61,340 nt of DNA from Candidatus Fermentithermobacillaceae bacterium (GCA_012840345.1 DULO01000076.1:1-61340), one strand, 5' to 3'; positions 8,469 through 16,635 are shown, numbered from the stretch's first letter. The notes: generated by a model from the letters alone, not told the origin. A program made the numbers and translations.

Positions 8469-8768
8469 ATGAAAGGTTTTATCGATTTCATCCGTAAGCA
8501 AGGAGTAGTCGGACTAGCCATCGGCTTCATCTTGGGCGGCTCAGTCTCCAAGGTCGTCTCAGCGCTCGTGGACGACATTCTGAGTCCCGTTGTAGGCATC
8601 GTTTTGGGAAGCGCTTCGAACTTGGCGGAAGCGTACTTCCAAATTGGCCCGGCGAAAATCATGTGGGGCCACTTCCTGAGCTCCTTGGTGGACTTCATGA
8701 TGATCGCCGCGGTCGTCTACTTCGTGTTCAAACGGCTTGGCTTGGAGAAGCTGGACAAGAAGGACTAG
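8469..8768 (+). CDS. mscL: Short large-conductance mechanosensitive channel (MscL family)
   Basis: This 99-aa protein has two membrane helices. The first (VVGLAIGFILGGSVSKVVSALVDDILSPVVG) matches the pore-lining MscL TM1 signature with its glycine/alanine pattern and conserved aspartates. The second is FLSSLVDFMMIAAVVYFVF, followed by a short charged tail, KRLGLEKLDKKD. Typical MscL has 130-150 aa, so the periplasmic loop and C-terminal helical bundle are reduced. It would release solutes on osmotic downshock. It lies 65 nt after the kinase gene and is probably independent of polysaccharide synthesis. Confidence 0.85.
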   Translation: MKGFIDFIRKQGVVGLAIGFILGGSVSKVVSALVDDILSPVVGIVLGSASNLAEAYFQIGPAKIMWGHFLSSLVDFMMIAAVVYFVFKRLGLEKLDKKD

Positions 8769-8830
8769 ACGCGTCATATCCGTACAGTGATGACAGGGAC
8801 CTACTCTTTTGGCCGGCTATGCGGCTCACT

Positions 8831-9068
8831 CCGCGGCCAACCGTGCGGTCCGCTGTGCCTTGTACCGCAGCCCCCGTCGGGGTTTGCTCTGCGGCCAATC
8901 GTGTGGTCTGCCGTGCTGCCCGTACTGCTTGCCCACGCCGGGGGTTTGTTCTGCGGCCAATGTGTGGCCTGCTCTGCTGCCCGTACTGCCTGCCCACGTC
9001 GGGGGTTGCTCCGCAGCCAATCGCGTGGTCTGCTGCACCCGTACTGATTGCCCACGCCGGGGTTTTTC
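8831..9068. repeat. Degenerate ~60-bp tandem array, four copies
   Basis: Units beginning CTGCGGCCAA or CCGCGGCCAA start at 8831, 8889, 8951 and 9011, with periods of 58, 62 and 60. Each contains a CCCGTACTG-like core and ends in a CCACGCCGGGG-like motif. The array fills the gap after mscL (8769-9070) and stops two bases before the stop codon of the glycosyltransferase on the other strand. No coding sequence in it looks real. Confidence 0.75.
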
Positions 9069-9070
9069 AC

Positions 9071-10300
9071 CTATGAAGGCAATAGAAACCTGCCATAGAT
9101 GGCCTTCATCTTTTCTATAACCTTGTCCAGCGAGTATTCTTGAGCTTTGCGCATTCCCGCTTCGCCCATGGCCCGCCGGAGGGATGCGTCTTCGGCCAGG
9201 TTGATCATCGCGGTCGTCAGACCGTCAACATCCTCAAGTTCCACCAGAAACCCGTTGACTCCGTCTTCCACAAGGTCACGGTTTCCGCGCACGTCTGTCG
9301 CGATGACAGGCAGCCCCGCCGCCATCATCTCTAGAACACAACGGGGCAAACCTTCTCTCCTGGAAGTGAGGACGCCAACATCCGCCATCCGGAGCAGTCT
9401 GGGCACGTCAGTCCGAAAACCGAGAAAGCGCACCCTGGGGATTTGAAACCTGTCGACCAGCTCTCTAAGTCTCACCTCGTGCGAGCCGTCCCCTACTATC
9501 AGAAGGTTTCCTGGCCGTCCTGGCTGGCCGTTCGTGTACTGGCGCCAGGCTTTAAGGAGGAACTCTTGGTTCTTGTTACGATTGAGCTCCCCCACGCAGA
9601 TGAACACGGGTTCGTCCAGTTTGAAGTCATCAAGCCGGCGCCCACCGACGAGGCTCTCTCCCGCCTGTCCCACCTGCCTTTGCTGTCTTTTCCGCTTTCC
9701 CTGCCTTTCCCGCTTTTCCTGCGTTCCTTGCCCTTCTTGCGTTCCTTGCCCCTCTTGCGGGAAGTCTGTGAACATAGTCAGATCGACGCCGACCCCGCGC
9801 ACTCGAAACAGATTGCCCGAGTTAAATCCCAGCCGCTGGCCGCTCAAGCAGTCCTCGATGTTCATAACGACCAAACCGTCCGTCCACCTGGAGGCAAGTT
9901 TTTCGGCAAGGTAGTATACCCACCCGCTTGGAGGCGCGCCTTTGTAGAAATGAAAGCCGTGAGCGGTGTAGAGCACCCGTCCCTGTCCAGTGAGTCTTGC
10001 CATCAGCCTTCCCAGGAACGCGGCCGTAGGTGTATGCACGTGCACGAGGTCGTAGTATTCACTCAGAAACAGGTCTCTCAACTTCTTAGTAGCAAGGAGG
10101 TTCCCCGGCGCAAAGGGTGAACGCACGAACGGGATGTCCACGCACTTGACGCCCATCTGCCGTAGTCGCAGCGGCGGATGCGGCTTCAGGGAAGCGGCCG
10201 CGTGGACCTCATGGCCCTCATCCCGCAGAAGCTCCATGAAAGGAATATGGAAAGCCTCCAAATGCTGAAACACCGTGGCGAGAAACAGCACTTTTCCCAT
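9071..10300 (-). CDS. Family 4 glycosyltransferase with internal Q/E/R-rich repeat insert
   Basis: This is a GT-B glycosyltransferase of 409 aa. The N-domain has HVHTPTAAFLGRLMARLTG and TAHGFHFYKG. The C-domain has ICVGELNRNKNQEFLLKA, FLGFRTDVPRLLRMADVGVLTS and EGLPRCVLEMMAAGLPVIAT, the EX7E donor site of GT4 enzymes such as EpsD. ATG 10300 is chosen because homology begins with MGKVLFLATV; the upstream frame is arginine-rich and unlike the family. Between the two domains lies a low-complexity insert (EGQGTQ twice, then EKRERQ, GKRKRQ) coded by an 18-bp tandem repeat. The stop abuts the upstream repeat array. Confidence 0.88.
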   Translation of the reverse strand: MGKVLFLATVFQHLEAFHIPFMELLRDEGHEVHAAASLKPHPPLRLRQMGVKCVDIPFVRSPFAPGNLLATKKLRDLFLSEYYDLVHVHTPTAAFLGRLMARLTGQGRVLYTAHGFHFYKGAPPSGWVYYLAEKLASRWTDGLVVMNIEDCLSGQRLGFNSGNLFRVRGVGVDLTMFTDFPQEGQGTQEGQGTQEKRERQGKRKRQQRQVGQAGESLVGGRRLDDFKLDEPVFICVGELNRNKNQEFLLKAWRQYTNGQPGRPGNLLIVGDGSHEVRLRELVDRFQIPRVRFLGFRTDVPRLLRMADVGVLTSRREGLPRCVLEMMAAGLPVIATDVRGNRDLVEDGVNGFLVELEDVDGLTTAMINLAEDASLRRAMGEAGMRKAQEYSLDKVIEKMKAIYGRFLLPS

Positions 10301-10441
10301 AGTAGCCGGTAGCCTGCCTTGGAGTCGCGGCCAAGTCGCGGTTCGCGGCTGAAACCGGCTGGCGCGAGCGAAACCGGCTTGGCCCACAGATAGTTACTAG
10401 ACTGTATGCGGAAGTGACAAGCTTCATATCTTCCCGGTCAG

Positions 10442-10885
10442 CGGACTATCCGGGTCCTGTCTCCGACGGCTGGGGGTGGCAGGAAAACGACCACCGAGCG
10501 GAGGTAGTCGTAGGATTCTTACCACTGACGACGAGGAGTAGTAGGAAAACAACCACTGAGCGGAGGCAGCTGTAGAATTCTTACCACTGACGACGAGGAG
10601 TAGTAAGGAAACAACCACTGAGCAGAGGTAGTTGTAGGATTCTTACCACTGACAACGAGGTGTTGTAAGATAACAACCACTGGGCGGAGGCAGTTGTAGG
10701 ATTCCTACCACTGGCGACGAGGAGTTGTAGGAAAACAACAACTGATCGGAGGTAGTCGTAGGATTCTTACCACTGGCGACGAGGAGTTGTAGGAAAACAA
10801 CAACTGGGCGGGGGTAGTCGTAGGATTCTTACTACTGACCACGAGGAGTAGTAGAAAAACAACCACTGGGTGGAGGCAGTCGGAG
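10442..10885. repeat. 62-bp tandem array: six full copies plus decayed ends
   Basis: The motif GTAGTCGTAGGATTCTTACC and close variants begin at 10504, 10566, 10628, 10690, 10752 and 10814, with a truncated copy at 10876 and a decayed one at 10442-10503. The period is exactly 62 bp throughout. Each unit is itself a diverged duplication of about 31 bp, since both halves read GTAGT-N-GTAGGA ... ACCACTG. No unique spacers are present. The array fills most of the 596-bp gap (10301-10896) between two glycosyltransferase genes. Confidence 0.9.
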
Positions 10886-10896
10886 ACGTCTCACCA

Positions 10897-12024
10897 TCAT
10901 CGCGATGAGCGCACCAGGCTTCTATAGACGGCGACCGTCCTCTCCGCCATCACTTTGGCGTCAAACAGGGCTTCTACCCTGTTTCGCCCTGCCGCGCCCA
11001 TCGCCCTAGCCAAGTCCGGGTCGACCAGCAAGCGGACGATGGCCTGAGCTAGGAGTTTCGGCTGCCGCGGAGGAACCAGGATCCCCGTCTGGCCATCGGA
11101 AACCACCTCAGGGACTCCTCCAACCGCGGTGGCGACCACGGGCAGACCGGTGGCCATGGCTTCCATGATTGCGAGGCCGATCCCTTCGCTGTCGGACGGC
11201 AAGACGAAAACATCCAGTTCCGAGAGAAAACTTGGGACGTCCTCGATGAATCCCGCCATCCTGACGTAGGGCTCCAGCTTCAGTTCCCTTATCTTGCGCC
11301 TAAGTTCCTCCTCGAGAGGCCCGGTTCCGCCTATCATAAAACGAGCAGACGGCTCAGAAGCGAGCACAAGTTTTGCCGCATGGAGCAACACATCCAACCC
11401 TTTTTCCCTGCTAAGCCGAGCTAGAGTACCGACCAAGAACCCGCTTCGCCGCGTCCTGGGGCGCATGCTGTAGGGACCCAGCTCTATCCCGTTAGGAATG
11501 GTTACGATCTTGGATGGGTCGATGCCGGACTGCGCCAGTTCTTCGCTGACCCGCCCTGACACAGCGATAATCTTGTCAGAGAGCACAGCCGCCACAGTCT
11601 TGTTTACGAACCGTTTCAGAGGGTTGACCGCTCTCCCTCGGACCCTGGTAGGTGACGCCGGGTCTGCCAGTACCCCCGTCGCCACGCTTGCGCCAGCCTC
11701 TCCGTGCTTCGTATAAACCACCGGTATCCGTCTCAGCCGCGCCGCTATGCGTCCGGAGAGACTGCTGTGAGTGTGGACGACGTCCGGCCTTTCCCGCCTA
11801 AACAGGGCATATAACTCCCGGGTAAGCCGGGTGTTGTAGGAGACGTCCCTTCCCGAGATGGCTATCCGGCGGATTCCCATTGCGTCCAGGCGTTTCCCAA
11901 GCTCGCCGTCGGGACACGCCACCGCGACATCGATACCCTCAAACGCGGGTTGGGACAGAAGGTAAGTCAGGTAGCGGCCCGCGCCGCCGAAGTTGGTGTC
12001 GGTGATGACGTGAATGACCTTCAC
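10897..12024 (-). CDS. Family 4 glycosyltransferase
   Basis: The protein has 375 aa and a GT-B fold. It begins MKVIHVITDTNFGGAGRYL (the glycine-rich acceptor loop), then has DVVHTHSSLSGRIAARL, KIIAVSGRVSEELAQSG and IPNGIELGPY. The donor site is DVFVLPSDSEGIGLAIMEAMATGLPVVAT, with the EX7E pattern. The start is GTG 12024, overlapping the stop of the upstream Wzy-like gene (GTGA), so the two are co-translated. It probably adds one sugar to a lipid-linked repeat unit. Its nearest named relatives are CapM/EpsF-type enzymes; the sugar is unknown. Confidence 0.9.
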   Translation of the reverse strand: MKVIHVITDTNFGGAGRYLTYLLSQPAFEGIDVAVACPDGELGKRLDAMGIRRIAISGRDVSYNTRLTRELYALFRRERPDVVHTHSSLSGRIAARLRRIPVVYTKHGEAGASVATGVLADPASPTRVRGRAVNPLKRFVNKTVAAVLSDKIIAVSGRVSEELAQSGIDPSKIVTIPNGIELGPYSMRPRTRRSGFLVGTLARLSREKGLDVLLHAAKLVLASEPSARFMIGGTGPLEEELRRKIRELKLEPYVRMAGFIEDVPSFLSELDVFVLPSDSEGIGLAIMEAMATGLPVVATAVGGVPEVVSDGQTGILVPPRQPKLLAQAIVRLLVDPDLARAMGAAGRNRVEALFDAKVMAERTVAVYRSLVRSSR

Positions 12025-13655
12025 AGGGGCATCCTCCCCCTGCTCTTGTGTTCCCGATCGCCGTTGCCTCCGCCCGTCCGGTCACCCCGAGCCCAAACAC
12101 CGGGCGGTCCACCTTGAACAAGAATCCCGCGGTTGTTGCCGTCATCTCCCGCCCCATCAGAAGACTCCGTTTTCCGCAGCTTGGCCGAAGCTACACCCGC
12201 CGCCACACCGACAACCACCCAGAAAGCTACGGTTACCTTGGGGCTATACCACGTATAGTCGATTACACCGTGGAGGAGGTTGCCCGCGACAGCGGCTACC
12301 GCGCCCGACACTATCCCAACCTCAGCCCAACGCGCACCCCATTTCCCTCTTTCCCCATACACGGTCCTCAACGAGTCGTAGAGCCAAATCAGGAAAAAGA
12401 CCGCCATGGCCACAAACCCGAGAAGCCCGACTTCAATCAAGAACTGCAGGAATGTGCTGTGGGAATGAGGCGTCGGCGTCTGGATAATCATGTGCTCCGG
12501 ATAGATCTTCTCAAAAGCCTCGGCGCCCAGTCCTACGCCTCTAAACAGGTACTCCTTCAGCATTGAGATGGATCCCCGCCAGATGGACACCCTGTACGCG
12601 TTGGAGGTATCGGTCAAGCTGAAGGACGAGAGGAGCCTCTGAACAAATATCTCGGGAGCAAACGCCAATCCCACGGCGCCCGCGACCAAACCCACGGGCA
12701 GCATCCGCCAGTCGTACGTGACCGCGAGCACGCAAAAAGCGAAAGCGAAACCCAGCCAGGCTCCCCTGGTTGAGCTCAGGAGCAATCCTAAGCCTTGGAG
12801 CCCGGTAAATCCCAGGAGGACAAGGCGGTCGCGCCAGTCGCGCTTGGCGAGAAGCAGGGCGATGGACAACGGCAGCGCAAGCCCCATCATCTCCGCGAAG
12901 AAAATGGGGTTTGTGAAAGTCCCGGTGACCCGGACCAAGGTCTCCTCAAAAGCGTCGTCAACCCAGGCTATAGGCGAAGTCCAGCCTGTGAGCCTTTGGT
13001 AGAAGCCCACTAGGGCCGAGAAAGCCGCGCCCGTGAGAAACGGCCACACGACGTTCTCCGCCCGTCCGCGGCACGAGGCATCCGCGGCCATGAAAAAGGC
13101 GAAGAAATAGAAGAACCAGAGGACCATGTTGTAGAGGCTCAGGGACGGAGCCACTGATGACAAGGTAGCGCCCACAATGAAGAGTAATACGACCAATGCG
13201 GACACTACTATGCCGAATCCGGGAAACGCCCACAAGACCGTGCTCTTGCCTGAGCGGACGTCTCGAGCCCTGCTCCACAGGAACAGGACAAAAACCCCCG
13301 CGGCCATCACCATCACGATTTCTGTTGGAACGACACACGCAAGCGCCAAAACCAAGCCCAAAGCGGTCTCGACGGTTACCCGACCGTGGAACGGGACCAC
13401 CACCATCTTGGCATACGGCCACAGCAAGCGCACAAACAGGCTTCCTTCGGCGAGATTCCTCCAAGTGCCAAGAACCGCATTGGCGGCGCGGACGATGACG
13501 CTTCCTTCCAAGCACGCGTCCGCCCAAGCGAACAAACCGATCAAGAGGCGCGAGACTCCGCCGCTCACGCTGCGAGCGAAAGCGTAGGCCCGGCTATTGT
13601 CGAGATGGTCTCGCGACGCCTGCCGCGACGACTGAAGGGTCAAGTCTGCTTTCAT
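12021..13655 (-). CDS. O-antigen ligase/polymerase (Wzy-like) membrane protein, second in the window
   Basis: This large polytopic protein of 544 aa has about 12-13 membrane segments and the family loop TGTFTNPIFFAEMM, LLSSTRGAWLGFAFAF, and an outer loop ending PHSHSTFLQFLIEVGLLG, equivalent to the HNxYLxxxxExG motif. ATG 13655 is taken because it overlaps the upstream stop (ATGA). After the last membrane segment comes a ~55-aa glycine- and arginine-rich cytoplasmic tail. Its partners are the GT4 gene downstream and DUF4330 upstream, which suggests an export or polymerisation unit separate from the rfb operon. Confidence 0.83.
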   Translation of the reverse strand: MKADLTLQSSRQASRDHLDNSRAYAFARSVSGGVSRLLIGLFAWADACLEGSVIVRAANAVLGTWRNLAEGSLFVRLLWPYAKMVVVPFHGRVTVETALGLVLALACVVPTEIVMVMAAGVFVLFLWSRARDVRSGKSTVLWAFPGFGIVVSALVVLLFIVGATLSSVAPSLSLYNMVLWFFYFFAFFMAADASCRGRAENVVWPFLTGAAFSALVGFYQRLTGWTSPIAWVDDAFEETLVRVTGTFTNPIFFAEMMGLALPLSIALLLAKRDWRDRLVLLGFTGLQGLGLLLSSTRGAWLGFAFAFCVLAVTYDWRMLPVGLVAGAVGLAFAPEIFVQRLLSSFSLTDTSNAYRVSIWRGSISMLKEYLFRGVGLGAEAFEKIYPEHMIIQTPTPHSHSTFLQFLIEVGLLGFVAMAVFFLIWLYDSLRTVYGERGKWGARWAEVGIVSGAVAAVAGNLLHGVIDYTWYSPKVTVAFWVVVGVAAGVASAKLRKTESSDGAGDDGNNRGILVQGGPPGVWARGDRTGGGNGDREHKSRGRMPL

Positions 13656-14161
13656 TGAGATTGAGAGGCCCCCGACAGAATCTCCAGCGTCATAATGTGG
13701 CCGTTGACCTGCGCCCACTTGGTGGTGACACCGATGCTTGTCCCCACTCTGGCTTCAACGCCGTTGATGGTTATGACGTTCTCGCCCTCTCTAGCGGTAG
13801 CGGTGACGGTGACGTACACGTCAACTTTCCCCTCAACCCGAGTCCACTTACCGTCCGTGCCCATGCTCCAGACGTCGCCGGGTTCGGTGGTCACGCTCTT
13901 GATTGTCCCGATTTCAGCCCCGGTCTTGAACTCAAAGACCTTGCCGCCTTTTGCCAGGGCTTCCGCCGTCGTCGGCCTCACTCCGGCAACGACAATCGTA
14001 TACTCAACAGGCACCTCTCTGGCGGCCGTCTCGGCCTTCAAGTCGCGCCCGAACTTCGCGTAGGCAAACCAAAGCCCGGCCGCGATCAACACGAGCACTA
14101 TGGCTAAGTCCACGATGCTGACTTTCCCAAAGACGCGCCCCTTCTTATCGAGCAAACCCAC
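13652..14161 (-). CDS. DUF4330 family membrane-anchored protein
   Basis: The protein has 169 aa. It opens LLDKKGRVFGKVSIVDLAIVLVLIAAG, the DUF4330 N-terminal signature, with one membrane helix around residues 17-34. An outer beta-rich domain of about 120 aa follows. GTG 14161 is chosen over GTG 14191 because GGAGAGGG sits just upstream and LLDKKGR begins the conserved part. It heads a three-gene operon with the Wzy-like protein and a glycosyltransferase. Members are often near polysaccharide genes, but no biochemical function is known to me, so I give none. Confidence 0.8.
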   Translation of the reverse strand: MGLLDKKGRVFGKVSIVDLAIVLVLIAAGLWFAYAKFGRDLKAETAAREVPVEYTIVVAGVRPTTAEALAKGGKVFEFKTGAEIGTIKSVTTEPGDVWSMGTDGKWTRVEGKVDVYVTVTATAREGENVITINGVEARVGTSIGVTTKWAQVNGHIMTLEILSGASQSQ

Positions 14162-14371
14162 CGGACACCCTCTCCTTCCGAAGCAACGCACTACTTGTAT
14201 TCTACCCTATAGTAGACGAGCAGTGTCGTCCTGGGTTTCTGAGAAGTGGACCTCCTGAACGGAGAAGATTATCTGACAGGGATGTCGCGCCGCGGCGATT
14301 CTTGCTCGGTAAACGGAAGAGGTCAAACGGAAGAAGGCTAAGAAGAAGGTTATATGTAAGAGCCAAATGGA

Positions 14372-14393
14372 AAAGGGGGCTCGCGCCCCCTTT
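14372..14393 (-). terminator. Rho-independent terminator after the FAD lipoprotein gene
   Basis: AAAGGGGGC, a TCGC loop and GCCCCCTTT form a perfect 9-bp stem. T-rich tails occur on both sides, so it may work in both directions. It lies about 135 nt past the stop at 14528. The rest of the 14162-14527 gap holds only loose short repeats built on AGTAACCGC and GCGGT. Confidence 0.7.
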
Positions 14394-14527
14394 GTCCTTT
14401 TTCAAGTAACCGCTCTCAAGTAACCGCGGTCTTCCATCTTACTGGCAGCCGTTGCGGTTGGTCTCGGTCTCTGACTTCACCTGGCTGCCTTTGCGGCTAA
14501 GCGCGGCCTTCGTCCTTACTTACTCAC

Positions 14528-15943
14528 TTACTTAGCGGCCGCTACAGTCTCTCCCGCGTGCTGGCCCGCAATCCTTCCGAAAGCGAAGGCAGCGAGCAGT
14601 CCCTCACCGGTGATGTACCCGGCATAGCCGCTTCCGGCTATTCCGGTGGCAGCGGTTTCGCCTGCCGCATACAGACCGGGAATCGGGTTGCCATCCTTAT
14701 CCAACACTCTGGCGGAGGCATCAATGCGGAGTCCGCCGGTGGTGAACAGAAGGTAACTCTTGACCTCGATGGCAGAGAGCTTGCCCTCGAAAGGCTTTTC
14801 AAACACCGTCCGGCCGAACTTGTCGGAACCGGCAGCCACCGCGTCGTTGTACTCGGCGATGGTAGCGGCGAAAGTATCCTTGTCCAGTCCGAGTTTCTCG
14901 GCCAGCTCATCGGCATTGGCGGCCTCGACCGTAACGCTTTCGTACGAAGCCATCTTCTCAACCAAAGCCTTTACGTTATCGTCAAAGACGATATACACCT
15001 TGTCCTGAGCAGCCACTTCAGGAGCGCACTTCGCGTATCCTAGGGCTTCGTTGACAAACCTTTCACCCTCGCCGTTCACGAGGATGCCGCCGCGCATGAT
15101 GGCTTCCCAAGTGATGAGAAGCGTTTTCTCGGGGTTGACGGCGGCGTGAGGCAGGTAAGCATCCATGAAACGGACGTCAGCGCCGACTTCCATACCCATC
15201 TTGATTCCGTCGCCCACGTTTCCCGGATTCCCAAGCAAGCCCGAGTCGACCATGGCGGGGATATACTCGGCGAGCATTTCCTTGTTGCCGGCGAAGCCAC
15301 CGGTGGCAAGGATGACTGCTTTGGTCTGTATGGTGATTTCCTTACCGTCCTTGGTCCGGGCCTTCACTCCGCTGATAGCTCCGTTGGCATCCTTGATCAG
15401 GGCCGTAGCAGGGGTCTCCAGCATTATCTTCACGTTCCTGGCCTCGGCCGCTTCCTTCAGAACTTGAACCAGACCGGCTCCGGACAGCGATTTCTCCTGA
15501 TGCAAGCGGTCCACCGAGTTGCCAGGGAACGGAACAACCTTCAAGAACTCAGCGCCCAGCGACTCAAACCAGGGAACAAAGTCCGCGGAGGCTTCTGTAG
15601 CCACCCGTATGAGTTCGGGGTCCCCGGTATAGCCGTTGGCCTTGAGGATGTCCTCAGCGTACTTCTCAGGCGAGTCTTCGATTCCCTGGGCTTTCTGCAA
15701 CTCGGTACCTACCCCTGGAACCAAGCCGCCGCAAATAGCTGTGTTACCACCGAGGAAAGCCTGCTTCTCCAGAACGATAACTGAAGCGCCCTTGTCTGCC
15801 GCTTCGATGGCCGCGGCCAGTCCGGCTCCTCCGCCTCCGACTACAACTACGTCAGCCTTCAGCGCCTCTGAGCCGCACCCTGCCAGGACTCCCGCCATCA
15901 GGGACAGCATGAGGACAGATACTACGAGGTACTTGCGTCTCAC
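14528..15943 (-). CDS. Exported FAD-dependent oxidoreductase lipoprotein (fumarate reductase flavoprotein/FrdA-like)
   Basis: The protein has 471 aa. A lipoprotein signal ends at Cys23 (GVLAGC). The FAD-binding motif is VVVVGGGGAGLAAAIEAADKG, and GGNTAICGGLVPG follows. A substrate-domain region (VNEALGYAKC) and the C-terminal TTGGLRIDASARVLD and GLYAAGETAATGIAGSGYAGY are typical of flavocytochrome c fumarate reductases and urocanate/methacrylate reductases. The heme and FMN_bind domains found fused in some relatives are absent. The start is GTG 15943, with AAGGAGG 8 nt upstream. The next gene encodes an FMN_bind lipoprotein, the likely electron donor. The acceptor substrate is unknown. Confidence 0.88.
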   Translation of the reverse strand: MRRKYLVVSVLMLSLMAGVLAGCGSEALKADVVVVGGGGAGLAAAIEAADKGASVIVLEKQAFLGGNTAICGGLVPGVGTELQKAQGIEDSPEKYAEDILKANGYTGDPELIRVATEASADFVPWFESLGAEFLKVVPFPGNSVDRLHQEKSLSGAGLVQVLKEAAEARNVKIMLETPATALIKDANGAISGVKARTKDGKEITIQTKAVILATGGFAGNKEMLAEYIPAMVDSGLLGNPGNVGDGIKMGMEVGADVRFMDAYLPHAAVNPEKTLLITWEAIMRGGILVNGEGERFVNEALGYAKCAPEVAAQDKVYIVFDDNVKALVEKMASYESVTVEAANADELAEKLGLDKDTFAATIAEYNDAVAAGSDKFGRTVFEKPFEGKLSAIEVKSYLLFTTGGLRIDASARVLDKDGNPIPGLYAAGETAATGIAGSGYAGYITGEGLLAAFAFGRIAGQHAGETVAAAK

Positions 15944-15997
15944 TGCAGCATCCTCCTTCGTTGTGATAGTGGGCACAATCACACTCTTTCAACTTCT

Positions 15998-16026
15998 GAT
16001 ATATCCCTTTAGCAGGCAAGCGTCAA
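15998..16026 (-). promoter_or_regulatory. Sigma-A type promoter of the FAD lipoprotein gene
   Basis: On the minus strand, TTGACG (16021-16026) and TATATC (15998-16003) are separated by 17 nt. The start codon is about 55 nt downstream. This gives the flavoprotein a transcript of its own as well as possible read-through from the FMN_bind gene. Confidence 0.65.
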
Positions 16027-16202
16027 TCGAACGAGGCTCACTTTGGGGGTTTCTAATCGGACAAGTATCTTCCGCCAGCCGCTGCTTAAGGTCGACACAA
16101 CGGCTTCCAAGCACTAGAGGATGCGCCCCGCAACCTACGCCAAAGCGAACCGGCCCCCGCACCGCGGTTCGCGATGCATGGGGCCGGGCCAATCTATGAT
16201 CC

Positions 16203-16565
16203 CTACTTCGCCGCTCCCTCAAGCGCCTTCCTTACTGCTTCCTTGATGGCATTGCTGGTGTAGGTCGCGCCTGCCACAGTATCTACTTCCCAAGTCTGCT
16301 TCTTAACTATGGATTCGGGAACCTGCTGAATGGCCGCGTCACTTATCTGCGGGGTCTCCTCGTGCTCGTCGACCGTCACTTTGGTTATCTTCCCGCCAGA
16401 TACAGTGACTGTCACTTTGACCGGCCCGTTGTTGCCCTGGGCCTCGCCCTGATATGTTCCGTCTTTGTACTTCCCGCCCTTGCATCCTGTTAAGACCATT
16501 GCTGCGACAGACAGAATTACCAGCGCTAGCAGGACCTTTCGGCCAACGCTATGTATGGACCTCAT
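16203..16565 (-). CDS. FMN-binding domain lipoprotein, probably covalently flavinylated
   Basis: The protein has 120 aa: a lipoprotein signal with Cys28 (LTGC), then a single FMN_bind domain. DTVAGATYTS matches the ApbE flavinylation motif D-x-x-(S/T/A)-G-A-T, so FMN should be esterified to Thr101. YKDGTYQGEAQG at the domain start and GGKITKVTV are family features. ATG 16565 follows GGAAGGAGAG. In urocanate and fumarate reductase relatives this domain is fused to the FAD protein; here it is a separate lipoprotein coded just upstream. No apbE or membrane quinol donor lies in this window. Confidence 0.9.
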   Translation of the reverse strand: MRSIHSVGRKVLLALVILSVAAMVLTGCKGGKYKDGTYQGEAQGNNGPVKVTVTVSGGKITKVTVDEHEETPQISDAAIQQVPESIVKKQTWEVDTVAGATYTSNAIKEAVRKALEGAAK

Positions 16566-16606
16566 TTCTGACTCTCCTTCCGTCGACGTCTATCTTCTGT
16601 CTCGGT

Positions 16607-16635
16607 GTTCTACTCCAACCACCGCGCGGAGTCAA
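16607..16635 (-). promoter_or_regulatory. Sigma-A type promoter of the FMN_bind lipoprotein gene
   Basis: On the minus strand, TTGACT (16630-16635) is followed after 17 nt by TAGAAC (16607-16612). The coding start at 16565 is about 35 nt beyond the expected transcription start. Confidence 0.6.

Noticed and set aside
8787-9120. Several overlapping cysteine-rich open frames after mscL
   Set aside because: They are produced by the GC-rich ~60-bp repeats, have no start signals and overlap the 3' end of the glycosyltransferase gene.
9443-10120. Long open frame on the plus strand
   Set aside because: It is antisense to the GT4 gene, which has clear motifs in its own frame; GC-rich codons leave the opposite strand open.
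10442-10885. Possible CRISPR array with regular repeats
   Set aside because: The units are contiguous and there are no unique spacers. The 31-bp halves are diverged copies of each other, and no cas genes are present.
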